From Anaerolineales bacterium (GTDB lineage: Bacteria > Chloroflexota > Anaerolineae > Anaerolineales > UBA4823): a stretch of DNA of 64,000 nt. Location: NCBI GenBank assembly GCA_025057645.1, contig JANXBJ010000001.1, forward strand, positions 430,357 through 494,356, read 5' to 3'. Positions 9,393-17,616 of the stretch are shown one piece after another. Made by a program: the position numbers and the translations under genes. The notes below the pieces were generated by a model that had not been told where the DNA came from, made no database searches, and saw nothing but the letters and a program-made list of their open reading frames with translations. The first letter of the stretch is position 1; each line of letters opens with the position of its first letter.

Positions 9393-9743
9393 CTAAGCAG
9401 TGAACTTCGTCTTGAGCCGAGAACGTTTACCCGTTCTGCCACGCAGATAATACAAGCGTGCTCGGCGCACGTGAGCGTGGCGTTCTACAATCACCTTTTC
9501 GATACGAGGGGATTTGAACAGAAACGTTCTCTCGACACCGATACCGTTGCTGGCAATCCGACGAACGGTAAAATTAGCGTTGTTACCGCCCTTGCCTACT
9601 CGGATAACCGTGCCGCGGAATTCCTGCGTTCTCTCGGAGTTGCCTTCTTTTATTCGGATAAAAACCCTTACCGAATCCCCAGGGCGGAGTTCGGGGATAT
9701 TGGGGTTGGCGGGTGCTTCGACGGCTTGGAACAACTCGCTCAT
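9393..9743 (-). CDS. rplS: 50S ribosomal protein L19
   Basis: The 116-residue protein has the L19 features [25 protein letters not shown] and the C-terminal [20 protein letters not shown]-like region, at normal length. It binds 23S rRNA at the subunit interface. AAGGA lies seven bases before the ATG at 9743. An extended -10 is seen at 9790-9798. murI follows immediately, so the two genes are one transcription unit. The usual neighbours trmD and rimM are not here. Confidence 0.96.
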   Translation of the reverse strand: MSELFQAVEAPANPNIPELRPGDSVRVFIRIKEGNSERTQEFRGTVIRVGKGGNNANFTVRRIASNGIGVERTFLFKSPRIEKVIVERHAHVRRARLYYLRGRTGKRSRLKTKFTA

Positions 9744-9789
9744 AAGTCAATCCTTCAACGAAGAATATAAATCTTCAACGCGATTTTTG

Positions 9790-9798
9790 ATTATATCA
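9790..9798 (-). promoter_or_regulatory. Extended -10 promoter of rplS-murI
   Basis: On the minus strand the sequence reads TGA followed by TATAAT, an extended -10 element, about 45 bases upstream of the rplS start. No convincing -35 is seen 17 bases further up, which extended -10 promoters tolerate. Confidence 0.5.
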
Positions 9799-9978
9799 TG
9801 GTTAAGATGGATTTTGGGAGAATCTTCGGCGTTCTGGGATTAGGTCAGCGATGGTCGGCTTGGGGGCGAAGAAGTTAGTGCCCGCAAGGATTGCTAGGTG
9901 CATAAGCGCTGACTGATCTGAAAAAGACTGAATTTTCTCGAGAAATCTTAGGGAAAACGCTCGCAAAGCCGCACTCTG

Positions 9979-9987
9979 TGGTAAAAT
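9979..9987 (+). promoter_or_regulatory. Extended -10 promoter of tRNA-Glu
   Basis: TGG followed by TAAAAT ends ten bases before the first base of tRNA-Glu. No -35 match is visible at the usual distance. The same TGG-TAAAAT element at the same ten-base distance lies before tRNA-Arg on the other strand at 44882-44890. Confidence 0.5.
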
Positions 9988-9997
9988 ACCCTCGTTT

Positions 9998-10070
9998 GCC
10001 CCCATCGTCTAGGGGACTAGGACGCAGCCCTTTCAAGGCTAAAACGGGGGTTCGAATCCCCCTGGGGGCA
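9998..10070 (+). tRNA. tRNA-Glu (anticodon TTC)
   Basis: A complete 73-base cloverleaf: acceptor GCCCCCA pairs with TGGGGGC, D stem GTCT/GGAC, anticodon loop CTTTCAA with TTC in the centre, and T arm GGGGGTTCGAATCCCCC. The discriminator is A, and CCA is not encoded. It is followed directly by a rho-independent terminator. Confidence 0.95.
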
Positions 10071-10080
10071 CTAGCCTGGT

Positions 10081-10107
10081 CTGCAACCTCGTGGTTGCAG
10101 TTTTTTT
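10081..10107 (+). terminator. Rho-independent terminator after tRNA-Glu
   Basis: Perfect eight-base stem CTGCAACC / GGTTGCAG with a TCGT loop followed by seven T residues, ten bases after the tRNA. Confidence 0.93.
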
Positions 10108-10176
10108 ATTGCCTTACAAAAGTATTAGGAAGACTCCCGCAGATCAAAACGAGCTTACCGTTAGAATAAGGAGAGT

Positions 10177-10872
10177 ATGGATAGAGAAGATCGTCTTAAT
10201 GCTCTAGCCGAGCAGTTTGAACAATGCTCTCCCCAAGAGATCCTCGCCTGGGCGGTGTCTGAATACTCTCCGGACATTGCTATGTCAACCGGCTTTGGCC
10301 CGAGTGGGATTGTTCTTATGCACATTATGAGACAAATGGGTCTTGACATACCGGTTTTCTACATCGACACTGGATTCCTGTTTCCGGAGGTGCATCAATT
10401 GCGTGCCCTCTTGGAACAGACCCTCGGTGTGCGATTCGAGCGGGTTGTCCCTACCTTGGATTTGGAAGAGCAGGCCCAGCAGTTCGGTGAAAAATTATGG
10501 GAGCGCGACCCGGATACGTGCTGCTGGCTGAGAAAAGTGCTACCACTTCAGGCTTACCTGCGCGGTAAGCGGGCATGGGTCAGCGCAATTCGAGCAGATC
10601 AGACTCCCTATCGTTCTAGAGCAAAACTCATCGAGTGGGATGAGCGAAATCAGGTGGTCAAGATCAACCCCCTGCTTAGGTGGAGCAAAGATCGAATTTG
10701 GGAGTATATTCGTCATCATCGCCTCCCCTATAATCCATTACACGACCAGGGGTATCCCAGTGTTGGATGTATCCCTTGTACCACTCCCATTTGTGAGGGT
10801 GAAGATTTACGGGCCGGTCGATGGCGTGGCAAGGCAAAGTTTGAGTGCGGGATTCACTTTCAAAAGGGGTAG
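10177..10872 (+). CDS. cysH: Phosphoadenylyl/adenylyl-sulfate reductase
   Basis: The enzyme reduces activated sulfate (APS or PAPS) to sulfite in assimilatory sulfate reduction. The 231-residue protein has the STGFGPSGIVL nucleotide (PP-loop-like) motif and the paired cysteines DTCCWLRK plus GCIPC, which bind a 4Fe-4S cluster in the plant/bacterial APS-reducing branch; the C-terminal ECGIHF contains the catalytic Cys. Presence of all four cluster cysteines favours APS as substrate. AAGGAGAGT precedes the ATG at 10177. No other sulfate-assimilation gene is adjacent. Confidence 0.93.
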   Translation: MDREDRLNALAEQFEQCSPQEILAWAVSEYSPDIAMSTGFGPSGIVLMHIMRQMGLDIPVFYIDTGFLFPEVHQLRALLEQTLGVRFERVVPTLDLEEQAQQFGEKLWERDPDTCCWLRKVLPLQAYLRGKRAWVSAIRADQTPYRSRAKLIEWDERNQVVKINPLLRWSKDRIWEYIRHHRLPYNPLHDQGYPSVGCIPCTTPICEGEDLRAGRWRGKAKFECGIHFQKG

Positions 10873-11019
10873 CTCTGGAAATTGCTTCTTAGGGGGCTTA
10901 ATCTTGTTCTCATCAAAAATTTACAAATTTCTAAACAGAATACGTTTATACTAGCTCCAAGTGGTTCGGGAGCTATGCTAGCTTCACAAAAGAGCAGCGA
11001 GTCTGTAAGGAATGGTGAG

Positions 11020-12240
11020 ATGAAAACGCAGAGGATCAATCGGGTTCTTGTTGCTTGGATAGCGTTGGTTGTGTTCACAATTGGTTGTACGGTTTCGCTT
11101 CCGCTGAGCTTTTCGGTCCCTGAGGTTGCGCCGGCTGCTCGAACGCCCGAGCTCTCCCAGAGTGACCAGAGTGAGCGCCAGGTTGTCGTTCAGTCCCCAG
11201 TTCAACCGACCCCTACCCCTTTCCAGTTGCCGCCCCAGATTGAGGATGAGCAAGCGCTTTTGGTTGCTCTTTATGCTCGAGCCAATCCAGCAGTGGTAAA
11301 TGTTACGGAATACGCTAGACAAGGGGGGCGGGTAATGCCTATTGGTCAAGGTTCGGGTTTTGTTTACGATACTCTTGGACATATCGTTACGAATGCCCAT
11401 GTCATTCACGGCTCCGATCAAATCGAGGTAACTTTTTGGGATGGGACTATCGAATTAGCCGAGCTCGTAGGGGAAGACCTGCACAGTGATCTGGCAGTTA
11501 TAAAAGTGGAGAGAATGCCCGAAGGGATTATCCCTCTTCCTTTAGGGGATATGGAAAAGCTTGCGGTTGGTCAAACCGTGGTGGCAATCGGGAATCCATT
11601 CGGCTTGGAGGGGACTCTGACAAAAGGTGTCATTAGTGCTTTGGGGCGATCGATCCCGGCCTTAACCTCGTTTAGCATCCCTCAGGCGATTCAGACCGAT
11701 GCAGCGATTAATCCCGGTAACTCCGGCGGTCCGCTGTTGAACTTGCAAGGGGAGGTGATCGGGGTAAACGCTCAAATTGAGACCGGCGGGACAAGCCGGA
11801 CGAATAGCGGTGTAGGTTTTGCAATTCCGGTGAGCATCATCAAAGTGGTCGTGCCGGACTTAATCGAAAAAGGCAAACACGAGTGGGCTTGGCTGGGCGT
11901 GCGCGGGGGAAGCTTGTCTCCGCTGATGCGCGAAGCAATGAAGCTAGAAGTTGATAAAGGCGCCTATATTTCAGAAGTGGTCGCCGGTGGACCCGCTGCA
12001 AAGGCCGGTCTGCGTGGTTCTAGCAACACGGTTATTGTTCGAGGGCGTGAGGTAGAGATCGGCGGTGATGTGGTCACTGCCATCAATGGTGAGCCAGTGC
12101 GTTCTTTCGATGATTTGCTAATTTACGTTAGCCTAAAAGGAAAACCCGGAGACACTGTCGAACTCACGGTTGTAAGGGAGAACAGGGAAATCCCCATTCG
12201 GGTTAAGCTGGAAACCCGCCCGGCAACCCTCGAGCCGTAA
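11020..12240 (+). CDS. HtrA/DegP-like trypsin-family serine protease, lipoprotein, one PDZ domain
   Basis: The 406-residue protein has a lipoprotein-like signal (hydrophobic stretch ending FTIGC at about residues 19-23), a Pro/Gln-rich linker, then a trypsin-like domain with the triad His in TNAHVIHG, Asp in HSDLAVIKV and Ser in GNSGGPL. One C-terminal PDZ domain follows (about 300-400: GAYISEVVAGGPAAKAGL). It should act outside the cell membrane in protein quality control. The frame extends up to 10882, but the ATG at 11020 with AAGGA upstream places the signal sequence at the N-terminus. A strong terminator follows. Confidence 0.92.
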   Translation: MKTQRINRVLVAWIALVVFTIGCTVSLPLSFSVPEVAPAARTPELSQSDQSERQVVVQSPVQPTPTPFQLPPQIEDEQALLVALYARANPAVVNVTEYARQGGRVMPIGQGSGFVYDTLGHIVTNAHVIHGSDQIEVTFWDGTIELAELVGEDLHSDLAVIKVERMPEGIIPLPLGDMEKLAVGQTVVAIGNPFGLEGTLTKGVISALGRSIPALTSFSIPQAIQTDAAINPGNSGGPLLNLQGEVIGVNAQIETGGTSRTNSGVGFAIPVSIIKVVVPDLIEKGKHEWAWLGVRGGSLSPLMREAMKLEVDKGAYISEVVAGGPAAKAGLRGSSNTVIVRGREVEIGGDVVTAINGEPVRSFDDLLIYVSLKGKPGDTVELTVVRENREIPIRVKLETRPATLEP

Positions 12241-12267
12241 GACGCTTGTCGTACGATATTATGCTTA

Positions 12268-12298
12268 GCTCTGGCAACATTCCTTGCCAGAGCTTTTT
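12268..12298 (+). terminator. Rho-independent terminator after the HtrA-like gene
   Basis: Perfect stem GCTCTGGCAA / TTGCCAGAGC with a six-base loop and five T residues. It lies between the convergent protease and purH genes and has its T run only in the plus direction. Confidence 0.93.
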
Positions 12299-12316
12299 AT
12301 CTATAGCTCTGCGGCT

Positions 12317-13813
12317 TTAGTGTCGAAAGTGGCGCACCCCAGTGTAGACCATTGCCATGCCGGCCGCATCTACCACAGCCAATGACTCAGCGTCGCGCAC
12401 TGAACCGCCGGGATGGATGATCGCTGTGATGCCCGCCTGAGCAGCGAGTTCAACAGAGTCGGGGAAAGGAAAAAAGGCATCTGAAGCGAGGACAGCGCCG
12501 CGGGAGCGCTCTCCGGCCCGCTGGAGAGCGATGCGAACTGCATCCACGCGGTTCGGTTGACCACTGCCGATGCCCACCGTGGCCGTCCCTTTTGCTAGAA
12601 CGATGGCGTTGGACTTCACGTGTTGTACGGCTTTCCATGCGAAGCGCAGGGATTGCCATTCGGTTGAGGTAGGATCACGTTGCGAAACGACTTTCCAAGT
12701 TGCATAGGGTGGATCACCCCGATCAGCGGTTTGACGTAAAAAACCTCCGGCACAAGAACGATACTCATAAGTGCTCTCGAGTTGAGGCGGAGCCTCGATG
12801 ACCCGACACTTCTTTTTGGCCTTGAACACCTCGATGGCTGCTGCGGAAAAGCTAGGAGCAATTATGCATTCAATAAACAAATCCTGCATCGCTGAGGCGG
12901 CTGCGCCGGAAACGGGGCGATTACAGGCGATCACGCCGCCAAAGGCCGAGATCGGGTCGGAAGCCAGCGCGCCTTGATAGGCCTCTTCGAGGCTCTCAGC
13001 ACAGGCGATTCCGCAGGGAGATAGGTGCTTAACAATTACAACACAGGGATCAAGATAGCTCAACACGGCTCGCCAAGCGGCATCCAGATCGAGAAGATTA
13101 TTGTAAGAGAGCTCTTCGCCTTGTAATAGTCTGCCGTTGAAGGGGTGGAAAAAGGGATCTTCAGCTAAGAAGTCGGCCGCCTGATGAGGATTTTCGCCAT
13201 AGCGCAGCTTTTGAATGGGAAAAAGGCGAAGCGTTAAGGATTGTTGCTTGCTCAGGAAGGCTGCAATAAGGGAATCGTAGCGAGCGGTCAGGGCAAACGT
13301 TTTAGCAGCCATCTCGCGTCTTAGTAGAGCCGAGGTGCCCCCTTGAAGCAGCTCATCGAGGACGCGAGGGTAATCCTGAGGGTCACAACACACTGTCACC
13401 CTTTCCCAATTCTTGGCGGCAGCCCGCAACAGGGCCACTCCGCCGATATCAATGTTCTCAATTGCCTCTTCGAGAGTCACATTGGGTTGGGCAACACTTT
13501 GTTCAAAGGGATAGAGATTGACAACTACCAAGTCGATAGGCATCCATCCAAATTGGGATAATTCCCGGAGGTCCTCTTGGGTTGGCCTAGCGAGAATGCC
13601 GGCATGGATGGCAGGGTGGAGGGTTTTCACCCTTCCTCTTAGCACTTCGGGGGTGGCTGTGTATTGAGAGATTTCTAGGTGTGGAAGGTGGTGCTGAGAT
13701 AGAAACTGCGCCGTACCTCCACTAGCTAGGAGGGTCCAGTTCAGGTCTACAAGCGCTCGAGCGAACTCGGCTAAACCGCTCTTATCCCAGACAGACACCA
13801 AAGCTATAGGCAT
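12317..13813 (-). CDS. purH: Bifunctional AICAR formyltransferase / IMP cyclohydrolase
   Basis: It catalyses the last two steps of IMP synthesis. The 498-residue protein has the N-terminal MGS-like cyclohydrolase domain (ALVSVWDKSGLAEFA, TLLASGGTA, GRVKTLHPAIHAGIL) and the C-terminal AICAR transformylase domain (LRYGENPHQ, VIVKHLSPCG with the catalytic Lys-His, GSGQPNRVDAVR, HPGGSVRD). A further 21 in-frame codons lie upstream, but the ATG at 13813 has GAGGAGG seven bases before it and matches the family N-terminus. It is the last gene of a minus-strand run of four. Confidence 0.95.
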   Translation of the reverse strand: MPIALVSVWDKSGLAEFARALVDLNWTLLASGGTAQFLSQHHLPHLEISQYTATPEVLRGRVKTLHPAIHAGILARPTQEDLRELSQFGWMPIDLVVVNLYPFEQSVAQPNVTLEEAIENIDIGGVALLRAAAKNWERVTVCCDPQDYPRVLDELLQGGTSALLRREMAAKTFALTARYDSLIAAFLSKQQSLTLRLFPIQKLRYGENPHQAADFLAEDPFFHPFNGRLLQGEELSYNNLLDLDAAWRAVLSYLDPCVVIVKHLSPCGIACAESLEEAYQGALASDPISAFGGVIACNRPVSGAAASAMQDLFIECIIAPSFSAAAIEVFKAKKKCRVIEAPPQLESTYEYRSCAGGFLRQTADRGDPPYATWKVVSQRDPTSTEWQSLRFAWKAVQHVKSNAIVLAKGTATVGIGSGQPNRVDAVRIALQRAGERSRGAVLASDAFFPFPDSVELAAQAGITAIIHPGGSVRDAESLAVVDAAGMAMVYTGVRHFRH

Positions 13814-13889
13814 AGAGGTGCCTCCTCTTGGGCAAAGGTGGGTAATTCCATTGGGGAATGAGAGCACTTTCGGCACATTGATGGCTCAA

Positions 13890-15629
13890 TTACTTCTCCG
13901 AGGGAGGGTTAATTGGCTGAGAGCATCCGGCTTGTCCTTCAATTTCGGTTTTTACCCGGAGCTTAGCGTCGGCTAAGAATCCCAACTCAAACAACCGTTC
14001 GATTAGCTTCGTTTCTTCTCCCCTTTTGACCACTGCTGTTGTAGGATTGAGGATTTGCTGGAGGTGCTTTGCACAGGGGCTTTTTTGGATTCTTTTTAGG
14101 ATGTCTGCTGAACGAACGCGTAGGATGGGCAGTTCGATCACTTCAATCTCAGTCGCATGGAGCACCCATCGTCGGACGGCCTGAACGACGGAGGGAGGAA
14201 GCAAAGCATTGTCTCTTTGAAGGAGGCGGATCAACTGCTGTGGTTTGAGATTTTGTTGTTGGGCCTGTCGGAGTGACTCAGGCGTGATACGATAAAGATA
14301 ATGGGGAGCACGATAGTCCTCCCACTCGCAAAAGCGAGCGATCTGATACCGAACAGTTGGAGCGAAAAGGCGTGGAATTGCAATGGTTCCACCGCTGAGT
14401 ACCCGAACTTGCTCATCTGAGGGCGCTGCTAAGGGTTTAGCTTGCTTTTGGAGCAGCGAATTGCCTTGTTGGGTGATCCGAAAAGCATAGGAGGCAGGCT
14501 TTCCTTTTTTGACCCCAACTTCGACAAGGCCGAACCAGAGCAACGGCCCGAGGATTAGGTAGCGTAAAAGCTGTCCCTCAACTTCGAACCAGCTTTCAAA
14601 CCCTCGAAGGAATTGCTGATCGCTCCGGCGGCGGATCAGCCAGACTTCGTAATTCCCTCCCGGGCGTTGAAAGTCAGGGTAATGGTCGTGAATGTATTGA
14701 GCAAAGGGGGAGAGTTCATACCACTGCTCGATTTGCAAACTGCGGAGTTGGTTAGTTATAAAGAGACGGGGTATACGAGGGTCGTTTTCCCATTCGCCTA
14801 GCGGCTCAATATGTTCCAATTGTCTGAGCTCATTTAGAGAGGTGGACTTAAGCCACGCTTCATAAAGCCAAGCCAATCTCTGCCATCTCTCTAGAGACAA
14901 GAAGCGGCGCGCTGGCTCAGGTAAGGGCATGGAGGAGTTAATATCGAGGACCCCTGCATCCGACAGAATCGCTTGGAGAAATTCTGTCCGGAGCGGGATA
15001 GGAATTCCGGGGAGGTGTTCTTTGGAGAGCAAGAGATGTTTTTTAAGCTTAGTGTCGCTCGAGGAGGGGCGTTGGGTTTTGCGCAGCCACGCGAGGAAAG
15101 TACAAGTGTCGTCTACCAGGTAATCTTGCGTCGCACAGGCTAAGGAAACCTGTTCCGCAGAAAGCACAGCCTCGAATTGGGGCGGTTGCGTGTTTACCGG
15201 AAAAGGCAGGTGGGGGAAGAGGTCGGGAGGTAGATAGACAAATTCTTCAATTCCGGTTTCCCCCTCGAAAAAATCCAGGAAGATCAAACCGTAAAACCAT
15301 AAACTTTCTGCTGCATTCTGGGGGGATCGCCAGATAGCTTCTCGGTCCCTTTTGCCTGCTCCTACCCGGCGGAGCTCTCCATACTTACGCGCGAAAGCAG
15401 CCAGCGGAAGACGTCCTTGGTGGGCAGTTAGGTCTTCAAGAATCAGGCGGGCCTCGGGAGACAAGCGCTGGAGCATCGGCTGATTGTATTGAGGGTCGAG
15501 GATTCTGGCAGTGAGTTGCTCGATAATTGTTGTCTTCTTTTCGCCGGGGAGCTCAAGTCCCCATAAGCGGGCGAGATTGCGCAAAAAACTAAGGTCATAC
15601 TTGTGTAGGCTTTGCGAGAGCGTTGGCAT
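13890..15629 (-). CDS. XPB/Ssl2 N-terminal-like (helicase-associated) protein without helicase motor
   Basis: A 579-residue soluble protein whose N-terminal region (YDLSFLRNLARLWGLELPGEKK, TIIEQL) and winged-helix-like middle resemble the XPB/Ssl2 N-terminal helicase-associated family found in Actinobacteria and Chloroflexota. I find no Walker A or DExH motif, so it is not itself a helicase. The C-terminal 150 residues contain a QIARFCEWEDYRAP segment and repeated Leu/Arg helices. The ATG at 15629 has AGAGGT upstream and avoids overlap with the lipid kinase stop at 15637. Function is unknown; DNA-binding or repair is a guess from family association. Confidence 0.65.
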   Translation of the reverse strand: MPTLSQSLHKYDLSFLRNLARLWGLELPGEKKTTIIEQLTARILDPQYNQPMLQRLSPEARLILEDLTAHQGRLPLAAFARKYGELRRVGAGKRDREAIWRSPQNAAESLWFYGLIFLDFFEGETGIEEFVYLPPDLFPHLPFPVNTQPPQFEAVLSAEQVSLACATQDYLVDDTCTFLAWLRKTQRPSSSDTKLKKHLLLSKEHLPGIPIPLRTEFLQAILSDAGVLDINSSMPLPEPARRFLSLERWQRLAWLYEAWLKSTSLNELRQLEHIEPLGEWENDPRIPRLFITNQLRSLQIEQWYELSPFAQYIHDHYPDFQRPGGNYEVWLIRRRSDQQFLRGFESWFEVEGQLLRYLILGPLLWFGLVEVGVKKGKPASYAFRITQQGNSLLQKQAKPLAAPSDEQVRVLSGGTIAIPRLFAPTVRYQIARFCEWEDYRAPHYLYRITPESLRQAQQQNLKPQQLIRLLQRDNALLPPSVVQAVRRWVLHATEIEVIELPILRVRSADILKRIQKSPCAKHLQQILNPTTAVVKRGEETKLIERLFELGFLADAKLRVKTEIEGQAGCSQPINPPSEK

Positions 15630-15636
15630 ACCTCTC

Positions 15637-16554
15637 TCAGCAGACGACTTGAATAGCAGCAGGGATGAGATTAATCTTGAGGGAATGTACGTTGGTGTTA
15701 AAGCCGGCGAAAATTTCTCCGTCAGTATGGACAACCAGATTCTGGTCTGCTTCGATTTCCATTTCGGTAAATGTGCCGTGGCGGGTTAGATGAAAATTGA
15801 GGTGAGAACCACGCATCACTTCGATTAACAGACGTAGCATCGTGAAGCGGGAAACCTGGGGAATCCCTATGTAGTTGAAGATGCCATCGTTCACTTTTGC
15901 AGAGGGATAAACATGAAATCCGCCGCCTTCACGATTGCCGTTGCACAGAATGAACAGGAGAAGTCGGTCGGTCCACGAGCGATGATCGGTTCGGATGCGA
16001 TAGGAGGGGGCTTTGCTATTGAAGAGGATCGTTTGTAGCACCGCCAATAAGTAAATCAGGAAACCCCTAAACGCCGTAAAGCGGCGCGAACGAATGGTAA
16101 CAATGGCATCGAACCCGATTCCAAGAGCATTGTTCCAATATTCCACTCTGCCATTGTTATCCACTACTCTGCCAACGTCGACCAGCTTGGGGCTGCCGGT
16201 GAAGATTTGGCGCAGAGCGTATTCGGGTTCAGGATGCATTCCCACAGCAAAGGCGAAATCGTTGCCGGAGCCCAATGGGATAACACCGAGCTTGGGGCGT
16301 CGTTCCGGAGCAACTTGCATTAGGCCATTGACCACTTCGTGAGTGGTGCCGTCCCCGCCGGCTGCGATGACCAGCTCGTATCCGTCCGTGGCGGCCTGTT
16401 GGGCTAGTTCTGTAGCATGTGTGGGGTAGGCAGTTTTCACCCAGTCTACGCCACCGAATTCTTGGGTAATGGATTTGAGGCTTGAGGCTTTGTGCTCTGC
16501 ACGACCTAGATCCGCGTTGGGATTAACGATCAGTTTTACTTTTCGCTCATGCAT
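15637..16554 (-). CDS. Diacylglycerol/lipid kinase family protein (YegS/DgkB-like)
   Basis: The 305-residue protein has the catalytic-domain signature AAGGDGTTHEVVNG (GGDGT nucleotide loop), PLGSGNDFA and a C-terminal beta-sandwich with HTDGE, all typical of the YegS/DgkB/BmrU lipid kinases. It phosphorylates diacylglycerol or a related lipid alcohol at the membrane. GTG at 16566 is possible, but the ATG at 16554 has GGTGA eight bases upstream and is preferred. It starts 32 bases after the DUF429 gene and ends 7 bases before the next start. Confidence 0.88.
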   Translation of the reverse strand: MHERKVKLIVNPNADLGRAEHKASSLKSITQEFGGVDWVKTAYPTHATELAQQAATDGYELVIAAGGDGTTHEVVNGLMQVAPERRPKLGVIPLGSGNDFAFAVGMHPEPEYALRQIFTGSPKLVDVGRVVDNNGRVEYWNNALGIGFDAIVTIRSRRFTAFRGFLIYLLAVLQTILFNSKAPSYRIRTDHRSWTDRLLLFILCNGNREGGGFHVYPSAKVNDGIFNYIGIPQVSRFTMLRLLIEVMRGSHLNFHLTRHGTFTEMEIEADQNLVVHTDGEIFAGFNTNVHSLKINLIPAAIQVVC

Positions 16555-16586
16555 GCCTTTGATCACCGTGAATGGATTAGATTTGG

Positions 16587-17351
16587 TTAATAAAGAGGTT
16601 TCATTTTCCCTGTAGGAATGAGAATTTGACCCTCGACCGGATCGCCGATCAGCGAGACGGAGGAGGGCTCATATCTGGCGAGCCAGGCGCAATAGGCAGC
16701 AATCGTGGCATCTAATTCCGAGGGTAATAACACAAGATGGAGAGGAAAGTTTCCCTGCAGAACCCTATAACGGGTAATTTCCTCAAAGAAGCCCATAGGG
16801 TCAGGAAGCTGAACCTCTTTCTCATGGAGGGCGAGCTGCCTTTGTAATCGTCCTTCGAGGGTGTGTTTTGGGAGCGGAGAATAGCCAAGCAAAGCAGTGA
16901 AGGCTGAGTGGGGATGGACTTCTAGGAACTGATGTGTGGCCTGATCGGTTGGAAAGCGCTGAAATCCCAGGTGAACCAATTGGCGATAGAGTCGGAAGCC
17001 CTCTCGTATCCGGTGGGGACAGTCTCGTTCGCTCGCTGGGGTTGGCGTGACCCTAATCCGGTGATTTCTGAGAATGAATTCGCATAGACGGCAGTCTGCC
17101 CACTTTCTCGCTTTCCTACCGGGGGTGGGTGTGCTCTGTAAGTTTCCCTCCCTAACGATCCCTTGATTTGGCTGGTAAGGTGAACAAATGGCTATGATAC
17201 AACTGGCCTGGTTTAACACTAAGCTCAAGATATCAGACAAACTTCCCGTTCCTTTGTTTACTAGCGAAAGTCTGCGGTCTAAGGCGATGTAAACGAACGG
17301 CCTTCTGCCGGAGGTTAGATTCACTCCAAGGTAAAGTTCGTCTTCGAGCAT
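16587..17351 (-). CDS. DUF429 family protein (predicted RNase H-like fold)
   Basis: The 254-residue protein has the DUF429 outline: an opening strand GVNLTSGRRPFVYIALD, a second block AICSPYQPNQGI, a middle CRLCEFILRNHRI with conserved Arg, and HPHSAFTALLG then EGRLQRQ toward the C-terminus. The family is predicted to have an RNase H-like core, with the first strand usually GVDL or GIDL; here the Asp is Asn (residue 10). No biochemical role is established. The ATG at 17351 has AAGG six bases upstream. It heads the minus-strand operon with the lipid kinase, XPB-like protein and purH. Confidence 0.7.
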   Translation of the reverse strand: MLEDELYLGVNLTSGRRPFVYIALDRRLSLVNKGTGSLSDILSLVLNQASCIIAICSPYQPNQGIVREGNLQSTPTPGRKARKWADCRLCEFILRNHRIRVTPTPASERDCPHRIREGFRLYRQLVHLGFQRFPTDQATHQFLEVHPHSAFTALLGYSPLPKHTLEGRLQRQLALHEKEVQLPDPMGFFEEITRYRVLQGNFPLHLVLLPSELDATIAAYCAWLARYEPSSVSLIGDPVEGQILIPTGKMKPLY

Positions 17352-17398
17352 TCTTGCCTTCTAAGTCTGCAGAACGGGATACGAAGCTTGATAGACAG

Positions 17399-17427
17399 AG
17401 TTTAGCTGAAAAAATCGAAAAATGCAA
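17399..17427 (-). promoter_or_regulatory. Possible promoter of the DUF429-purH operon
   Basis: On the minus strand TTGCAT, a 17-base spacer and TAAACT lie about 48 bases before the DUF429 start. Each box matches four of six consensus bases, so support is moderate. Confidence 0.35.
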
Positions 17428-17461
17428 CTCTCCGCTTAGGCTTACGAGGGTCTGCCGGGTT

Positions 17462-17490
17462 TTGACGGATTAGGTAGGATGATTTATACT
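17462..17490 (+). promoter_or_regulatory. Promoter of the pyrroline-5-carboxylate dehydrogenase gene
   Basis: TTGACG, a 17-base spacer and TATACT form a good sigma-70 type promoter. It would give a leader of about 120 bases before the ATG at 17617, in which I recognise no known riboswitch. Confidence 0.7.
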
Positions 17491-17616
17491 TAGAACTGGG
17501 ATACCGGATTGGGGAGATGTCGAATGCTCGGGAAGTCGGGGTAGAAGCGGTGGGAGGAAAGCAAAGCCTTTGGGCATTGGTAAAAATTTTTTTCAAATTC
17601 TACAGGAGGACTCAAA

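Noticed and set aside
10882-11019. Upstream extension of the HtrA-like protein
   Set aside because: It would bury the signal sequence 46 residues inside the protein; the ATG at 11020 has a ribosome site.
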